63,636 bases of DNA from Acidimicrobiia bacterium. Its GTDB lineage: Bacteria > Actinomycetota > Acidimicrobiia > Acidimicrobiales > Poriferisodalaceae. Made by a program: the position numbers and the translations under genes. Of the stretch, positions 52,899 through 61,237 are shown one piece after another. Where the stretch lies: positions 1-63,636 of the forward strand of contig DUBN01000038.1 in NCBI GenBank assembly GCA_012960315.1, in the 5' to 3' direction. Each line of letters opens with the position of its first letter. Position 1 is the stretch's first letter. The notes below the pieces were generated by a model. The model was not told the origin of the DNA. It did no database searches and saw nothing but the letters and a program-made list of their open reading frames with translations.

Positions 52899-53381
52899 CT
52901 AGCTAGCGAGTCTTGTTTCTACTTGATCTAGTGCTTCGTCCTCGCTGACATCCATGCTTATCGAAAGCTCAGAAATCAGGATCTGACGGGACTTGTCAAG
53001 CATGGATTTCTCGCCAGCCGACAAACCCTTTGCAGATTCGCGCAACGCGAGGTTTCTCACCACTTCTGCTACTTGGTAAATATCACCAGACTTCAGTTTC
53101 TCTTGGTGATTTTTGAACCGGCGACTCCAGTTTGCGGGCTCGCGTATATCTTTTTTGGCTAAAAGTTCGAAAAGGTCTTCCACGTCGTCTTCGTCGATTG
53201 GAGGTCTCATCCCTACGGCATCCGCCATATCCGCGGGAACAGACAGCGTTAGATCACCGTGTGCTGTTTGAAGGATCAGGTATTCGCGCTCTTCGCCGAA
53301 CGCGTTTCTCTTTTCCCTTGCGGTAATCAGAGCTGCCCCGTGGTGTGGATAGATCACGCGGTCGCCGAGGTCGAACTTCAT
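52899..53381 (-). CDS. carD: CarD family transcriptional regulator
   Basis: A 160-residue CarD protein: KFDLGDRVIYPHHGAALIT opens the RNA-polymerase-interacting domain, and the helical DNA-binding part contains WSRRFKNHQEKLKSGDIYQVAEVVRNLALRE in two adjacent helices. CarD stabilises open complexes at promoters, especially rRNA. ATG 53381 is favoured by GGAG five bases upstream. Confidence 0.95.
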   Translation of the reverse strand: MKFDLGDRVIYPHHGAALITAREKRNAFGEEREYLILQTAHGDLTLSVPADMADAVGMRPPIDEDDVEDLFELLAKKDIREPANWSRRFKNHQEKLKSGDIYQVAEVVRNLALRESAKGLSAGEKSMLDKSRQILISELSISMDVSEDEALDQVETRLAS

Positions 53382-53553
53382 GCCCACTCCATCAAACTTC
53401 CGATTTCCGGCTCCATAATGGAATCCGGGCCTCTTAGGTTGCCAGGACTGACCTGGAACTCCAACTTGTTGGGGAAGATAACTGGTCCTTACTGAGGCGA
53501 AGCTTCATTAATCTTGCAAAATTTGTGCCAATACGAAGGTACCGTTTCGTTGT

Positions 53554-54792
53554 ATGGACGGCGTCGCACAAGCTGATCGCGATGACGTTGATCGACGCGT
53601 AGGGAATCTAGCTGAGCTGTTTGTTTCCGCTGGGTGGGGGTTCTTTGTCGTTGGAGGTGTCGTCCGGGACTTGTTTCTTGGACGACAGAGTGGCGATATC
53701 GACATCACCACAGACGCGATGCCAGCGGACACATCGTCAATCTTGGAGGGATGGGCGGACACAACCTGGGATCAAGGCGCCCGCTTTGGCACTGTGGGAG
53801 CGCGTAAAGGCGATGTCATGGTGGAAATCACGACCCACCGGTCAGAGAAATATCACGCCGACTCGCGAAAACCGAGCGTCGAGTTTTCAAGCAAGATTGA
53901 TGATGACCTTGCTCGACGAGATTTCACCATCAACGCCATGGCGATTCAACTGCCTAGCTGGCGATTGGTTGACCCGTTTGATGGAAGGACTGACTTGGCG
54001 AGGCGTGTGTTGAGAACACCGTTAACGCCAGAAATAGCTTTTTCTGATGACCCCTTGAGAATGTTAAGAGCCGCCCGCTTCTTGTCGGGTTATCAATTGA
54101 CGTCGCCTATAGAACTCGAAAACGCTATGGGTGTTATGGCTGAGCGCCTTGACATTGTGTCGAAGGAACGAATCAGCGAAGAATTTTCGAAATTTCTGTT
54201 AGTTGAACGCCCTAGCCGTGGCGTACAACTGTTGCACCGAACAGGGCTGATGGAACGACTTTTCCCTAGCATCTCGAATCACGAAAACCTGCAAGCACAG
54301 TCCATAGATCTTGTGAGCCGGAACTTGGAATTACGATGGGCGTGTCTTCTTTGGCCAGTTTTACAAGAGGGGATTCTTGCCCGCAAAGCGCTCGCTGGGT
54401 TGAGAGCGTCAAACGCGACAGCTTCACGGGTCGGAGCGATCATCGATGCCGCTCGTGCTCTGGCTGAAGCGAAAAATAATGACCATGCGACGGCTCGACG
54501 ATTACTCCATCAGGCGCGCCACGATCTTGAACCGGCGATCGAATTATTAAATGCCTACGAGCAACCGCCACTGCCGTCGGTTGTTTCAGCGATCGACCAG
54601 GTCCGGGAACTAGAAGGAGACGAAGAATTTCAGCTTCCTTTGGACGGCAACGAAATCGCTGAACTGATTGGTGGAGAAGGCCCACTCGTTGGCGAGATGC
54701 TCGCCCGATTGATGGATCAGCGGCTACGGACTGGTCCGTTATCTAAGAAAGATGCAACTGCTCTAATACAAGATTGGCGAAAGAACCCCTAG
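53554..54792 (+). CDS. CCA-adding enzyme / poly(A) polymerase family nucleotidyltransferase
   Basis: A 412-residue protein. The nucleotidyltransferase head is clear: FFVVGGVVRDLFLGRQSGD, then IDITTDAMP with the catalytic Asp pair, GTVGARKGDVMVEITTHR, RRDFTINAMAI and DPLRMLRAARF. The HD phosphohydrolase domain that usually follows is shrunken; where LLHDIGK-like residues are expected the sequence reads LELRWACLLWPVL. It probably still builds tRNA 3' CCA ends, which two of three tRNA genes here lack. Confidence 0.88.
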   Translation: MDGVAQADRDDVDRRVGNLAELFVSAGWGFFVVGGVVRDLFLGRQSGDIDITTDAMPADTSSILEGWADTTWDQGARFGTVGARKGDVMVEITTHRSEKYHADSRKPSVEFSSKIDDDLARRDFTINAMAIQLPSWRLVDPFDGRTDLARRVLRTPLTPEIAFSDDPLRMLRAARFLSGYQLTSPIELENAMGVMAERLDIVSKERISEEFSKFLLVERPSRGVQLLHRTGLMERLFPSISNHENLQAQSIDLVSRNLELRWACLLWPVLQEGILARKALAGLRASNATASRVGAIIDAARALAEAKNNDHATARRLLHQARHDLEPAIELLNAYEQPPLPSVVSAIDQVRELEGDEEFQLPLDGNEIAELIGGEGPLVGEMLARLMDQRLRTGPLSKKDATALIQDWRKNP

Positions 54793-54811
54793 TTCTGACT
54801 ACGCTGCATGG

Positions 54812-55201
54812 GTGCCGTATCACCCGGGCCTAGCGAGTGAAGACGCCGAGGCAGGCTTCGGCGAGGTTGACTACCGTCTTCAACGCCGGCGGCTGCTTCG
54901 AGATATTGAGCGCGGCATAGTTAACAGAGACGAAGCATGTGAGATTCATCCCGAGTTACTCCGAGTTGCTCGAAATGCTGCACCGCACATGGGGGGTAGC
55001 TGTCCTTTGTGCAACGAAGATGAGTTACGTCTTGTTGCCTATGTCTTCGGCCCACGCTTAGGGCCAGGAGGCAAGTGTGTGGTGTCGGACCACGAACTTC
55101 AGAGAATCGGGCGCCGTCAAGGCCACTTCGTTTCATACGAAGTTGAGGTGTGCACAAAATGTAGGTGGAATTATCTCCTTCGCCGATATCCACTTCACTA
55201 G
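54812..55201 (+). CDS. DUF5318 zinc-ribbon protein
   Basis: A 129-residue protein from GTG with two C-x2-C knuckles (SCPLCNEDELRLVAYVFG and VEVCTKCRWNYLLRRYPL), forming a likely zinc ribbon. The N-terminal VDYRLQRRRLLRDIERGI segment is conserved in actinobacterial DUF5318 proteins, which typically lie before a penicillin-binding protein gene, as here. Function unknown. Confidence 0.85.
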   Translation: MPYHPGLASEDAEAGFGEVDYRLQRRRLLRDIERGIVNRDEACEIHPELLRVARNAAPHMGGSCPLCNEDELRLVAYVFGPRLGPGGKCVVSDHELQRIGRRQGHFVSYEVEVCTKCRWNYLLRRYPLH

Positions 55202-55305
55202 TCGCCCCGCGGGTTTCTGTAGTTGTTTGGTATGCGCCCTTGGGTACTCTCCAGTAGCTAAGGGTTACAGCTGAATAACTTATTGACGAAGCGATTTCTG
55301 GACAG

Positions 55306-56847
55306 ATGTCTGATCCAGCTTTACTAGAGAACAAACCAAATAAGGCACCAACATTGTGGTTGGTTTTGTACCTGCTGCTAGTTCTTGCTGTCTTAGGGGT
55401 CGGTATATCGGTTCGAACCATGGGAGACGCACCGCTGTCCCTCGCGGCGACCTTCGATAAGGACACGGTTATTTATGATCGCTTCGGGATTCAATTAGCG
55501 GGGCTTCACCCGGAAATCAACATGTTTCCTGTGACATTGGAAGAAATGTCGCCAATCCTGCTTGACGCCGTGTTGGCAACACTTGACCCCCAATACCTCA
55601 ATCAAGGAGAAGTTGAACCTTGGCCGCTTTTTACTGCTGTTTTGTGGCCCACGGGTTCCAGTAGACAGCCGACAATCACTCAACGTCTGGTGAGATCAAT
55701 TAACGGCAGAGCTACAACACGATTGGCAGCGCTGCGTGAGGCGGCAGTAGTCATACACCTCGAGCAAACTGAGCCCAGAGAAGCCCTCTTAGAGCAATTT
55801 CTATCTCAGGTACCGCTGGGTAGATCCACCTATGGGGTCGAAGCTGCTTCGCGTTCTTGGTATGGGAAAAGCGCATCAGATCTCGAGATAGGCCAGGCTG
55901 CTCATTTAGCAGGGTTGATGCTTGAAGGTGGGGGAGGGGACAGTTCTGAGCGGGGCCGCAACCAAATTCTTGCCCTGCTCTATGAAGCGGGGTTGATCAC
56001 GCAAGAGGAATTGGTTTTTCAGCGGACAATTCCTCTGAAAAACTTGTTGATACCGGTGAGCGAAGAGACGCCGGTTAACAGCCTTGTCCCCGATGCGGGT
56101 CTGTTGCCCTATTTGGAGAGGATTTATAGCCAATTGGTTGAACAGTACGGGAGTGCACCAGTTGTTAAAGGGCAAATAGAAGTGGATTCGACCTTGGATT
56201 TGGGTGCCCAAGAAATAGTTGCGACCATTGTCGAAAAAGCTGCTGGAGCGCGAGGACTATCAGAAGTCGTTGTCGTTTTGTTAGATGACCGCAGCCAGGT
56301 GCGTGTGATGTATGCAACCGATGGTTCCGTTGCCGAAGAGGCTCGGATTGATAGTGAAGAAGTGCTCAAGCCTTTTTGGCGCTGGGAAAGTTTCGAAAAT
56401 TCTCTTAATTGGTCTGACCAGATAACGGCTCTCGAACTTGCGCAAGGGCACGCTTTGGTAGCTCGGGGCGGCCGGCGGTACGAGACCCAAACTGTCCTCG
56501 AAATAAGAAATGCCGATGGTACGCGAATCGATCGCGGTAACGACCAAACCGAGGTGTTGCTTGACGCTCAAACAGCATCCCAGATAAGCGAACTTCTTAC
56601 CGAGGTCGTGGCGCGCGACCTTGGGTTCGGTGCACAACTTGACGACGTCGCAGTTATTGGTAGTCCCGGCGTCAATGCTGATCGAGACCTCGCCTGGTTC
56701 GGTGGTTCTACCGCTCGTTTTTCGATAGGCCTATGGATGAGTGTCACGTCTGACTCAGACGCAGGAAATGCTCAATTTGATCTAGACGAAACTGCGGCGG
56801 CTCGACTGGCAGGCGAAGTGTTGCAAGAGTTACATCGCGATGGATAA
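55306..56847 (+). CDS. Class A penicillin-binding protein homologue lacking both active sites
   Basis: A 513-residue membrane protein: cytoplasmic tail, membrane helix at about 17-36, then a GT51-like domain. The catalytic Glu motif (ATEDPRF in active enzymes) is ATLDPQY with Leu93, and GGSTITQQ is RQPTITQRL. Later GT51 features are kept (LEQFLSQVPLG, YGVEAASRSWYGK). The transpeptidase part is shortened; no S-x-x-K serine or K-T/S-G is evident although DLAWFGGSTARFSIGLWMS resembles the end of the fold. It is at the ponA position after DUF5318. A pseudoenzyme, possibly a scaffold or regulator. Confidence 0.8.
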   Translation: MSDPALLENKPNKAPTLWLVLYLLLVLAVLGVGISVRTMGDAPLSLAATFDKDTVIYDRFGIQLAGLHPEINMFPVTLEEMSPILLDAVLATLDPQYLNQGEVEPWPLFTAVLWPTGSSRQPTITQRLVRSINGRATTRLAALREAAVVIHLEQTEPREALLEQFLSQVPLGRSTYGVEAASRSWYGKSASDLEIGQAAHLAGLMLEGGGGDSSERGRNQILALLYEAGLITQEELVFQRTIPLKNLLIPVSEETPVNSLVPDAGLLPYLERIYSQLVEQYGSAPVVKGQIEVDSTLDLGAQEIVATIVEKAAGARGLSEVVVVLLDDRSQVRVMYATDGSVAEEARIDSEEVLKPFWRWESFENSLNWSDQITALELAQGHALVARGGRRYETQTVLEIRNADGTRIDRGNDQTEVLLDAQTASQISELLTEVVARDLGFGAQLDDVAVIGSPGVNADRDLAWFGGSTARFSIGLWMSVTSDSDAGNAQFDLDETAAARLAGEVLQELHRDG

Positions 56848-56991
56848 GAAGTCTTGCGATAGTGGATTAGTGACGGTGCTTCGTTCTCGTTTTTGGTGTG
56901 TTTCCACGTTTTAGTCAATACGGTGGGGCGCGGAAGTGGACACACCTGAACGCGACAGTGTTCTAGGCCGCTCAGAAATCTTTAACCCCTG

Positions 56992-57020
56992 CCCCGTGAT
57001 TGGGGCCCCGGCTAGCCGGG
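56992..57020 (+). promoter_or_regulatory. Tandem hairpins in the rpsF leader
   Basis: CCCC-GTGATT-GGGG (56992-57005) and CCCGG-CTAG-CCGGG (57007-57020) directly precede the AAGGAGG ribosome-binding site of rpsF. In other bacteria the S6:S18 complex binds such a leader (with a CCG-containing element) to repress translation; this is a candidate for that but not verified. Confidence 0.35.
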
Positions 57021-57038
57021 TCCGAAGGAGGAAACGGC

Positions 57039-57380
57039 ATGCGTGCTTATGAGTTAATGGTCATTCACGATAGTGACCTTGATGACGCACAAGTTCAAGA
57101 TGCCTTGAAGGACTTGCGCACCCGCATCGAAGACGTTGCAACCATTGCTGGCGTTGATTTTTGGGGTCGACGAAAATTTGCGTACGAAATTGACCACAAA
57201 ACCGAGGGCTACTACTCAGTGATTGAATTGGTTGCTGAAGGTGGGGCCATGGACCCTGTCGAACGAGGACTGCGTATAGCCGACGACGTCGTTCGTCATA
57301 AACTTATTCGCCTACCCGACTATGAAGCTGCGAAGCGTGGCTTACTTGCCGGAACTACTTCAGCGACAGACGCTGAGTGA
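57039..57380 (+). CDS. rpsF: 30S ribosomal protein S6
   Basis: A 113-residue S6: MRAYELMVIHDSDLDDAQVQ, DFWGRRKFAYEIDHKTEGYY and DVVRHKLIRLP. ATG 57039 has AAGGAGG seven bases upstream; the longer frame upstream is not conserved. First gene of rpsF-ssb-rpsR-rplI. Confidence 0.97.
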   Translation: MRAYELMVIHDSDLDDAQVQDALKDLRTRIEDVATIAGVDFWGRRKFAYEIDHKTEGYYSVIELVAEGGAMDPVERGLRIADDVVRHKLIRLPDYEAAKRGLLAGTTSATDAE

Positions 57381-57395
57381 TTTGGGGGAATCAAA

Positions 57396-57842
57396 ATGGC
57401 TTTCGACAACAACATTGTGCTCGTAGGGAATGTGACCCGCGATCCAGAGCTTCGTTTCACACAGGGCGGTGCAGCGGTGTGCAGTTTTGGTATCGCATGG
57501 AATCAGCGATCTAACCAAGGGGAAGATAAAGCTCATTTCTTTGATGTTTCGTGCTGGCGCGACCTAGCTGAAAACGTGGCAGAGTCTGTTACGAAGGGCA
57601 TGCGAGTCGTGATTTACGGCCGGCTTGATTACCGTAACTGGGAAGGCCCAAACGGCGAAAAGCGATCAGCTGTGCAAATTGTTGCAGATGAGGTGAGCCC
57701 AAGTATTCGTTGGGCTACCGCACAGGTCAGTCGTAACGAACGAAGTGAAGGCGGGGCCCCACGTTCTAATCAATCCAATACGTCTAACACCGGTTCTGAC
57801 TTTGGAGCTGGGTATGAAATTCCTGATGAGGAGCCGTTCTAG
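57396..57842 (+). CDS. ssb: Single-stranded DNA-binding protein
   Basis: A 148-residue SSB: OB fold with [37 protein letters not shown] and [16 protein letters not shown], a Gly/Ser/Asn-rich linker and the acidic C-terminal tip DEEPF that binds partner proteins. Placement between rpsF and rpsR is standard. Confidence 0.97.
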   Translation: MAFDNNIVLVGNVTRDPELRFTQGGAAVCSFGIAWNQRSNQGEDKAHFFDVSCWRDLAENVAESVTKGMRVVIYGRLDYRNWEGPNGEKRSAVQIVADEVSPSIRWATAQVSRNERSEGGAPRSNQSNTSNTGSDFGAGYEIPDEEPF

Positions 57843-58303
57843 TGGCAGGTAAGAAAAAACCACCCCGTGCAAAAGCTAAAGATTTGCGCAAACCTCGCAA
57901 AAAAAAGATCAGCCCGATCGTCAAAGACAAAATCGAGTACATCGATTACAAGGACGTGAACCTGCTGCGTGCCTTTATTTCAGATCGGGCAAAAATCAGG
58001 GGCCAACGTGTGTCTGGCAATAACCGCCATCAGCAACGTGACGTTGCAAAAGCCATAAAAGTGGCTCGAGAAATGGCGTTGATCCCCTATGCCCAACGGG
58101 TTGTCACACAACGAAAAGGTGACCGGCGTCGCGGCCGCTCTGATCGAGAACCGCGCAACGACGATCGAGAACCGCGCAACGACGATCGAAAACAGGGTAA
58201 CGAAGAATTTGTAGAACAAAAAAATGCCGACGCGCCAACCGATGAATTTGTCGAGTCCGCCGAGATATCTGAAGAGATGCCTGCAGAGGTGAATAGCGAG
58301 TGA
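57842..58303 (+). CDS. rpsR: 30S ribosomal protein S18 with long C-terminal extension
   Basis: A 153-residue S18. The conserved core (about residues 25-85) has [20 protein letters not shown] and [20 protein letters not shown]. It lacks the zinc cysteines. Normal S18 is 75-90 residues; here about 60 extra residues follow, beginning with a repeated DREPRND element and ending in an acidic tail. Starts with GTG overlapping the ssb stop by one base. The rplI start overlaps its stop. Confidence 0.95.
   Translation: MAGKKKPPRAKAKDLRKPRKKKISPIVKDKIEYIDYKDVNLLRAFISDRAKIRGQRVSGNNRHQQRDVAKAIKVAREMALIPYAQRVVTQRKGDRRRGRSDREPRNDDREPRNDDRKQGNEEFVEQKNADAPTDEFVESAEISEEMPAEVNSE
58142..58183 (+). repeat. 21-bp tandem repeat in the rpsR tail
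   Basis: Two perfect adjacent 21-bp units (58142-58162 and 58163-58183) encoding DREPRND twice, followed by a partial third (DRKQGN). In-frame, so it lengthens the disordered tail of S18. Confidence 0.9.
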
Positions 58304-58749
58304 AGGTAATTCTGCGATCCGATGTAGAAGGCGTAGGAAATACTGGCGACGTTGTTGAAGTTGCCAGCGGTTATGCGCAGAATTTCCTTATGCCAAAAGG
58401 GCTAGCGATGAGAGCTACCCAAGGTGCAGCTAGCCAGGCTCAGGCGATGCAGCGATCCCGCGATCTGCGCAACATCAAAGAGCGGGAAAGCGCTGAAAGG
58501 CTCGTTCAAGAATTGGAATCTCAAACAATTGCAGTGCAAGCTCGCGTGGGCCAAGACGATCAATTGTATGGCTCGGTGACTACAACCGAAATAGCGGAAG
58601 CGGTCAAAGCTCAGACCGGAGTTGAACTAGACCGCAGAGACATGTCGCTTGAGGAACCCATCAGACGAGTTGGCGTTCACATCGTCGAGGTCCGTTTACA
58701 TTCAGACCTTCGGCTACATCTCACAGTTGAAGTTAGTCCGCTCGATTAG
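58300..58749 (+). CDS. rplI: 50S ribosomal protein L9
   Basis: A 149-residue L9: [20 protein letters not shown] and [13 protein letters not shown], followed by the long connecting helix and a C-terminal domain with [23 protein letters not shown] start overlaps rpsR (GTGA). Confidence 0.97.
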   Translation: MKVILRSDVEGVGNTGDVVEVASGYAQNFLMPKGLAMRATQGAASQAQAMQRSRDLRNIKERESAERLVQELESQTIAVQARVGQDDQLYGSVTTTEIAEAVKAQTGVELDRRDMSLEEPIRRVGVHIVEVRLHSDLRLHLTVEVSPLD

Positions 58750-58821
58750 GGGCGCTCCAATGGCCGAGGCTGTTGTCAGAAAGACGACAGATTCATTGAC
58801 ATGGTCCACGAAGGAGGAGCC

Positions 58822-59739
58822 ATGGCACTTGATTCCGCCATCGAAGTATTGGATCCACGCTTCTACGGGCTAGTCATTCACAATGCGCATGTTGATCACC
58901 TATGGACAGGCGCTCGCTGGGCAGAGGGACCCGTGTATGTCCCGAGTGCCCGCCAAATTATTTTTTCGGACATTCCCAACGACCGGACCCTTCGGTATGA
59001 CGAACGAACGGACCTAGTCGACATATTCGACCAACCTGCATTTAACGCCAATGGGCATTGTCTGGATCTTCAAGGTCGAATAATCACCGCCGAACATGGC
59101 GGACGATCCGTAACCAGGATTAATCATGATGGGATTCGCCAAGTTCTTGTTGAGCGATACGCAGATAAAAGGCTCAATTCACCGAACGATGTCGTCGTGA
59201 AATCAGATGGCAGTATTTGGTTCAGTGATCCCACCTACGGCATCGATAGCGATTATGAGGGGCATGCGGCAGAATCTGAAATCGGTGCTTCGTATGTGTA
59301 TCGGTATGGTGCTGATGGCACATTAGAGGTCGCGGTTTCCGACATGGTTCGCCCCAACGGCCTCGCATTTTCGCCAGACGAAAAAACTCTTTATGTTGCG
59401 GATACAGGGATCTCACACGTCGGCGTAAGCTGCCCGCCCGATATCCGCGCATATGACGTATCCGCTGATGGGCGAACGCTAACCGGCACCTATTCGACTT
59501 TTGCAACATGCACCGTTGGTGTGTTTGACGGTTTTCGTGTCGATCACAAAGGAAACGTTTGGACGTCGGCCGGTGATGGGGTGCATTGTTTCGCGGATGA
59601 TGGCAAGTTGATTGGGAAAATCAGGATCCCTGAAGTCGTCGCGAATGTCGAGTTCGGTGGACTCAAGAGAAACCGCCTGTACATATGCGCTACAACTGGT
59701 CTCTATTCGATGTATTTGAACACGCGTGCCACGCGTTGA
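58822..59739 (+). CDS. SMP-30/gluconolactonase family protein
   Basis: A 305-residue six-bladed beta-propeller hydrolase: WAEGPVYVPSARQIIFSDIP (metal-binding Glu), NSPNDVVVKSDGSIWFSDPT, ADTG and VFDGFRVDHKGNVWTSAGDG (catalytic Asp). Family members hydrolyse sugar lactones. The start at 58822 has AAGGAGG four bases upstream. With the next gene it lies between rplI and dnaB, which are adjacent in many genomes. Confidence 0.9.
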   Translation: MALDSAIEVLDPRFYGLVIHNAHVDHLWTGARWAEGPVYVPSARQIIFSDIPNDRTLRYDERTDLVDIFDQPAFNANGHCLDLQGRIITAEHGGRSVTRINHDGIRQVLVERYADKRLNSPNDVVVKSDGSIWFSDPTYGIDSDYEGHAAESEIGASYVYRYGADGTLEVAVSDMVRPNGLAFSPDEKTLYVADTGISHVGVSCPPDIRAYDVSADGRTLTGTYSTFATCTVGVFDGFRVDHKGNVWTSAGDGVHCFADDGKLIGKIRIPEVVANVEFGGLKRNRLYICATTGLYSMYLNTRATR

Positions 59740-59802
59740 GAAACGTAACTTGTGTGAAGCGAAGTGCCGCGGTGCGCGATGCTGTAGGCGGAGAAAGAAA
59801 TT

Positions 59803-61044
59803 ATGACGACTGTTATCCCGGCACCTGACGCAAACAATGAATGGCGGCTGAACACCCCTGGGTCATCGGGGTGGGAGCGTTCGCCACGTCCCGGTGCACA
59901 GAACAAATACTTCATGGTGTCAACGGATGGTCATGCTCAAGAACCCAAGGACCTCTGGGCGACCCGAATCGACGAGAAGTATCAGGAACGTTTGCCTGGA
60001 GTGATTATTGGGATGAAAGGTGAAAAGTTCCAGAAAACTGAAGGGTTTCGTAGTCCTCTAAAACTGAACACCATTCAGTTCGAGGGACAAGATCTGCTTC
60101 GCAATAAAGCGGGCTACACCCCAGAAGCACGAATCGCTGATCTTGCCGCTGATGGGACCGACGCTGAGATCATCTTCCCGAATAAAGGCCTCACTATGTG
60201 GGCTACTAGTGACCCCGAGTTCAGCCACGCGATGTGTCGCGTCTATAACGACTGGGCGTGGGAAACTTTTGGTCCACACAACGACCAGTTAATTTCTATG
60301 GCTTGCATTGCGCCTGCTGGTCTTGACAATGCGATCACTGAAATTCAACGTTGCGCGGAACTTGGGTTTAAGGGGCTACAACTTCCAAGTAAACCCATCT
60401 GGGGTGCCCCAGACCATGAGGCTTTGAACTACAACCTCAAAGAGTTTGATCCCTTATGGGCAGCGATAGTGGAGGTCGATTTACCGGTGACCTTCCATAT
60501 CTCTACTGGGCGAGATCCTCGGACTGCCCGTAGTAGAGGTGGCGCGGTCATCAACTACGCGGTGCATTCACTTGCACAAAATATTGAACCGATCGCTAAT
60601 CTCTGCGCTTCTGGAGTAGCTGAGCAATTCCCGACATTGCGATTTGGAAGCGTCGAAGCTGGCATTGGATGGGTTCCATGGGCCATCCAAGCTATGGACG
60701 AGGCCTACCTTAAACATCATTGGGCGGTAAGGCCCAAGCTGGACTTGCTACCTAGCGAATACTTCAAACGCCAAGGTTTCGCGACTTTTCAAGAAGACGC
60801 AGCTGGGTTGGATTTAGCTCTGCGCCATGATTTGGTTCCCAATTTCATGTGGGCGAATGACTATCCGCATCACGAAGGATCGTGGCCGCATTCTGCGGAA
60901 GCGATTGAGCGGACAATGGGGGAGTTGGACGATGCCAGCCGGGCGAAAATGTTGGGATTAAATGCAGCTGAAGTCTTCAAAATCCCAATTCCGGAACGGT
61001 ATTTGGATCATTTGGACGCGCGAGAAAGCGCTGCTCGGTTCTGA
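59803..61044 (+). CDS. Amidohydrolase family 2 (TIM-barrel metal hydrolase/decarboxylase)
   Basis: A 413-residue amidohydrolase_2 protein: VSTDGHAQEPKDLWA at the first metal position (DxH-like D-G-H), AGYTPEARIADLAADGTDAE, LPVTFHISTG with the metal histidine, and the late ANDYPHHEGSWPHS aspartate segment. ACMSD-type members act as decarboxylases or lactone hydrolases; next to an SMP-30 lactonase a role in lactone or aromatic-acid breakdown is conceivable. Confidence 0.88.
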   Translation: MTTVIPAPDANNEWRLNTPGSSGWERSPRPGAQNKYFMVSTDGHAQEPKDLWATRIDEKYQERLPGVIIGMKGEKFQKTEGFRSPLKLNTIQFEGQDLLRNKAGYTPEARIADLAADGTDAEIIFPNKGLTMWATSDPEFSHAMCRVYNDWAWETFGPHNDQLISMACIAPAGLDNAITEIQRCAELGFKGLQLPSKPIWGAPDHEALNYNLKEFDPLWAAIVEVDLPVTFHISTGRDPRTARSRGGAVINYAVHSLAQNIEPIANLCASGVAEQFPTLRFGSVEAGIGWVPWAIQAMDEAYLKHHWAVRPKLDLLPSEYFKRQGFATFQEDAAGLDLALRHDLVPNFMWANDYPHHEGSWPHSAEAIERTMGELDDASRAKMLGLNAAEVFKIPIPERYLDHLDARESAARF

Positions 61045-61143
61045 TAGAAGCTGATTTCAGGACAGAATTTCGCACGACGCGAGAATTATGGAACGAACGG
61101 CTCTAACAAGCTCAGCGATGCGGCCCGTCACCTAGCTGTCATG

Positions 61144-61176
61144 TTCTGTGGATAACTACCCTAGTTATCCACAGAA
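61144..61176. promoter_or_regulatory. Palindrome of two perfect DnaA boxes upstream of dnaB
   Basis: TGTGGATAA at 61147-61155 and TTATCCACA at 61165-61173 face each other inside a perfect 15-bp inverted repeat with a 3-base centre (CCC). It ends about 62 bases before the dnaB start. No U-tract follows on either strand, so it is not a normal terminator. A DnaA-binding operator is the best explanation. Confidence 0.8.
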
Positions 61177-61237
61177 AATGGTAACTAAATCCCCAAGGTC
61201 TGCCCCTAGTTCTACACATGAGTCATCTGAGAGACTG

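Noticed and set aside
61144-61176. Palindrome as a Rho-independent terminator of the amidohydrolase gene
   Set aside because: AT-rich stem, no U-tract on either strand, and the arms contain exact DnaA consensus boxes.
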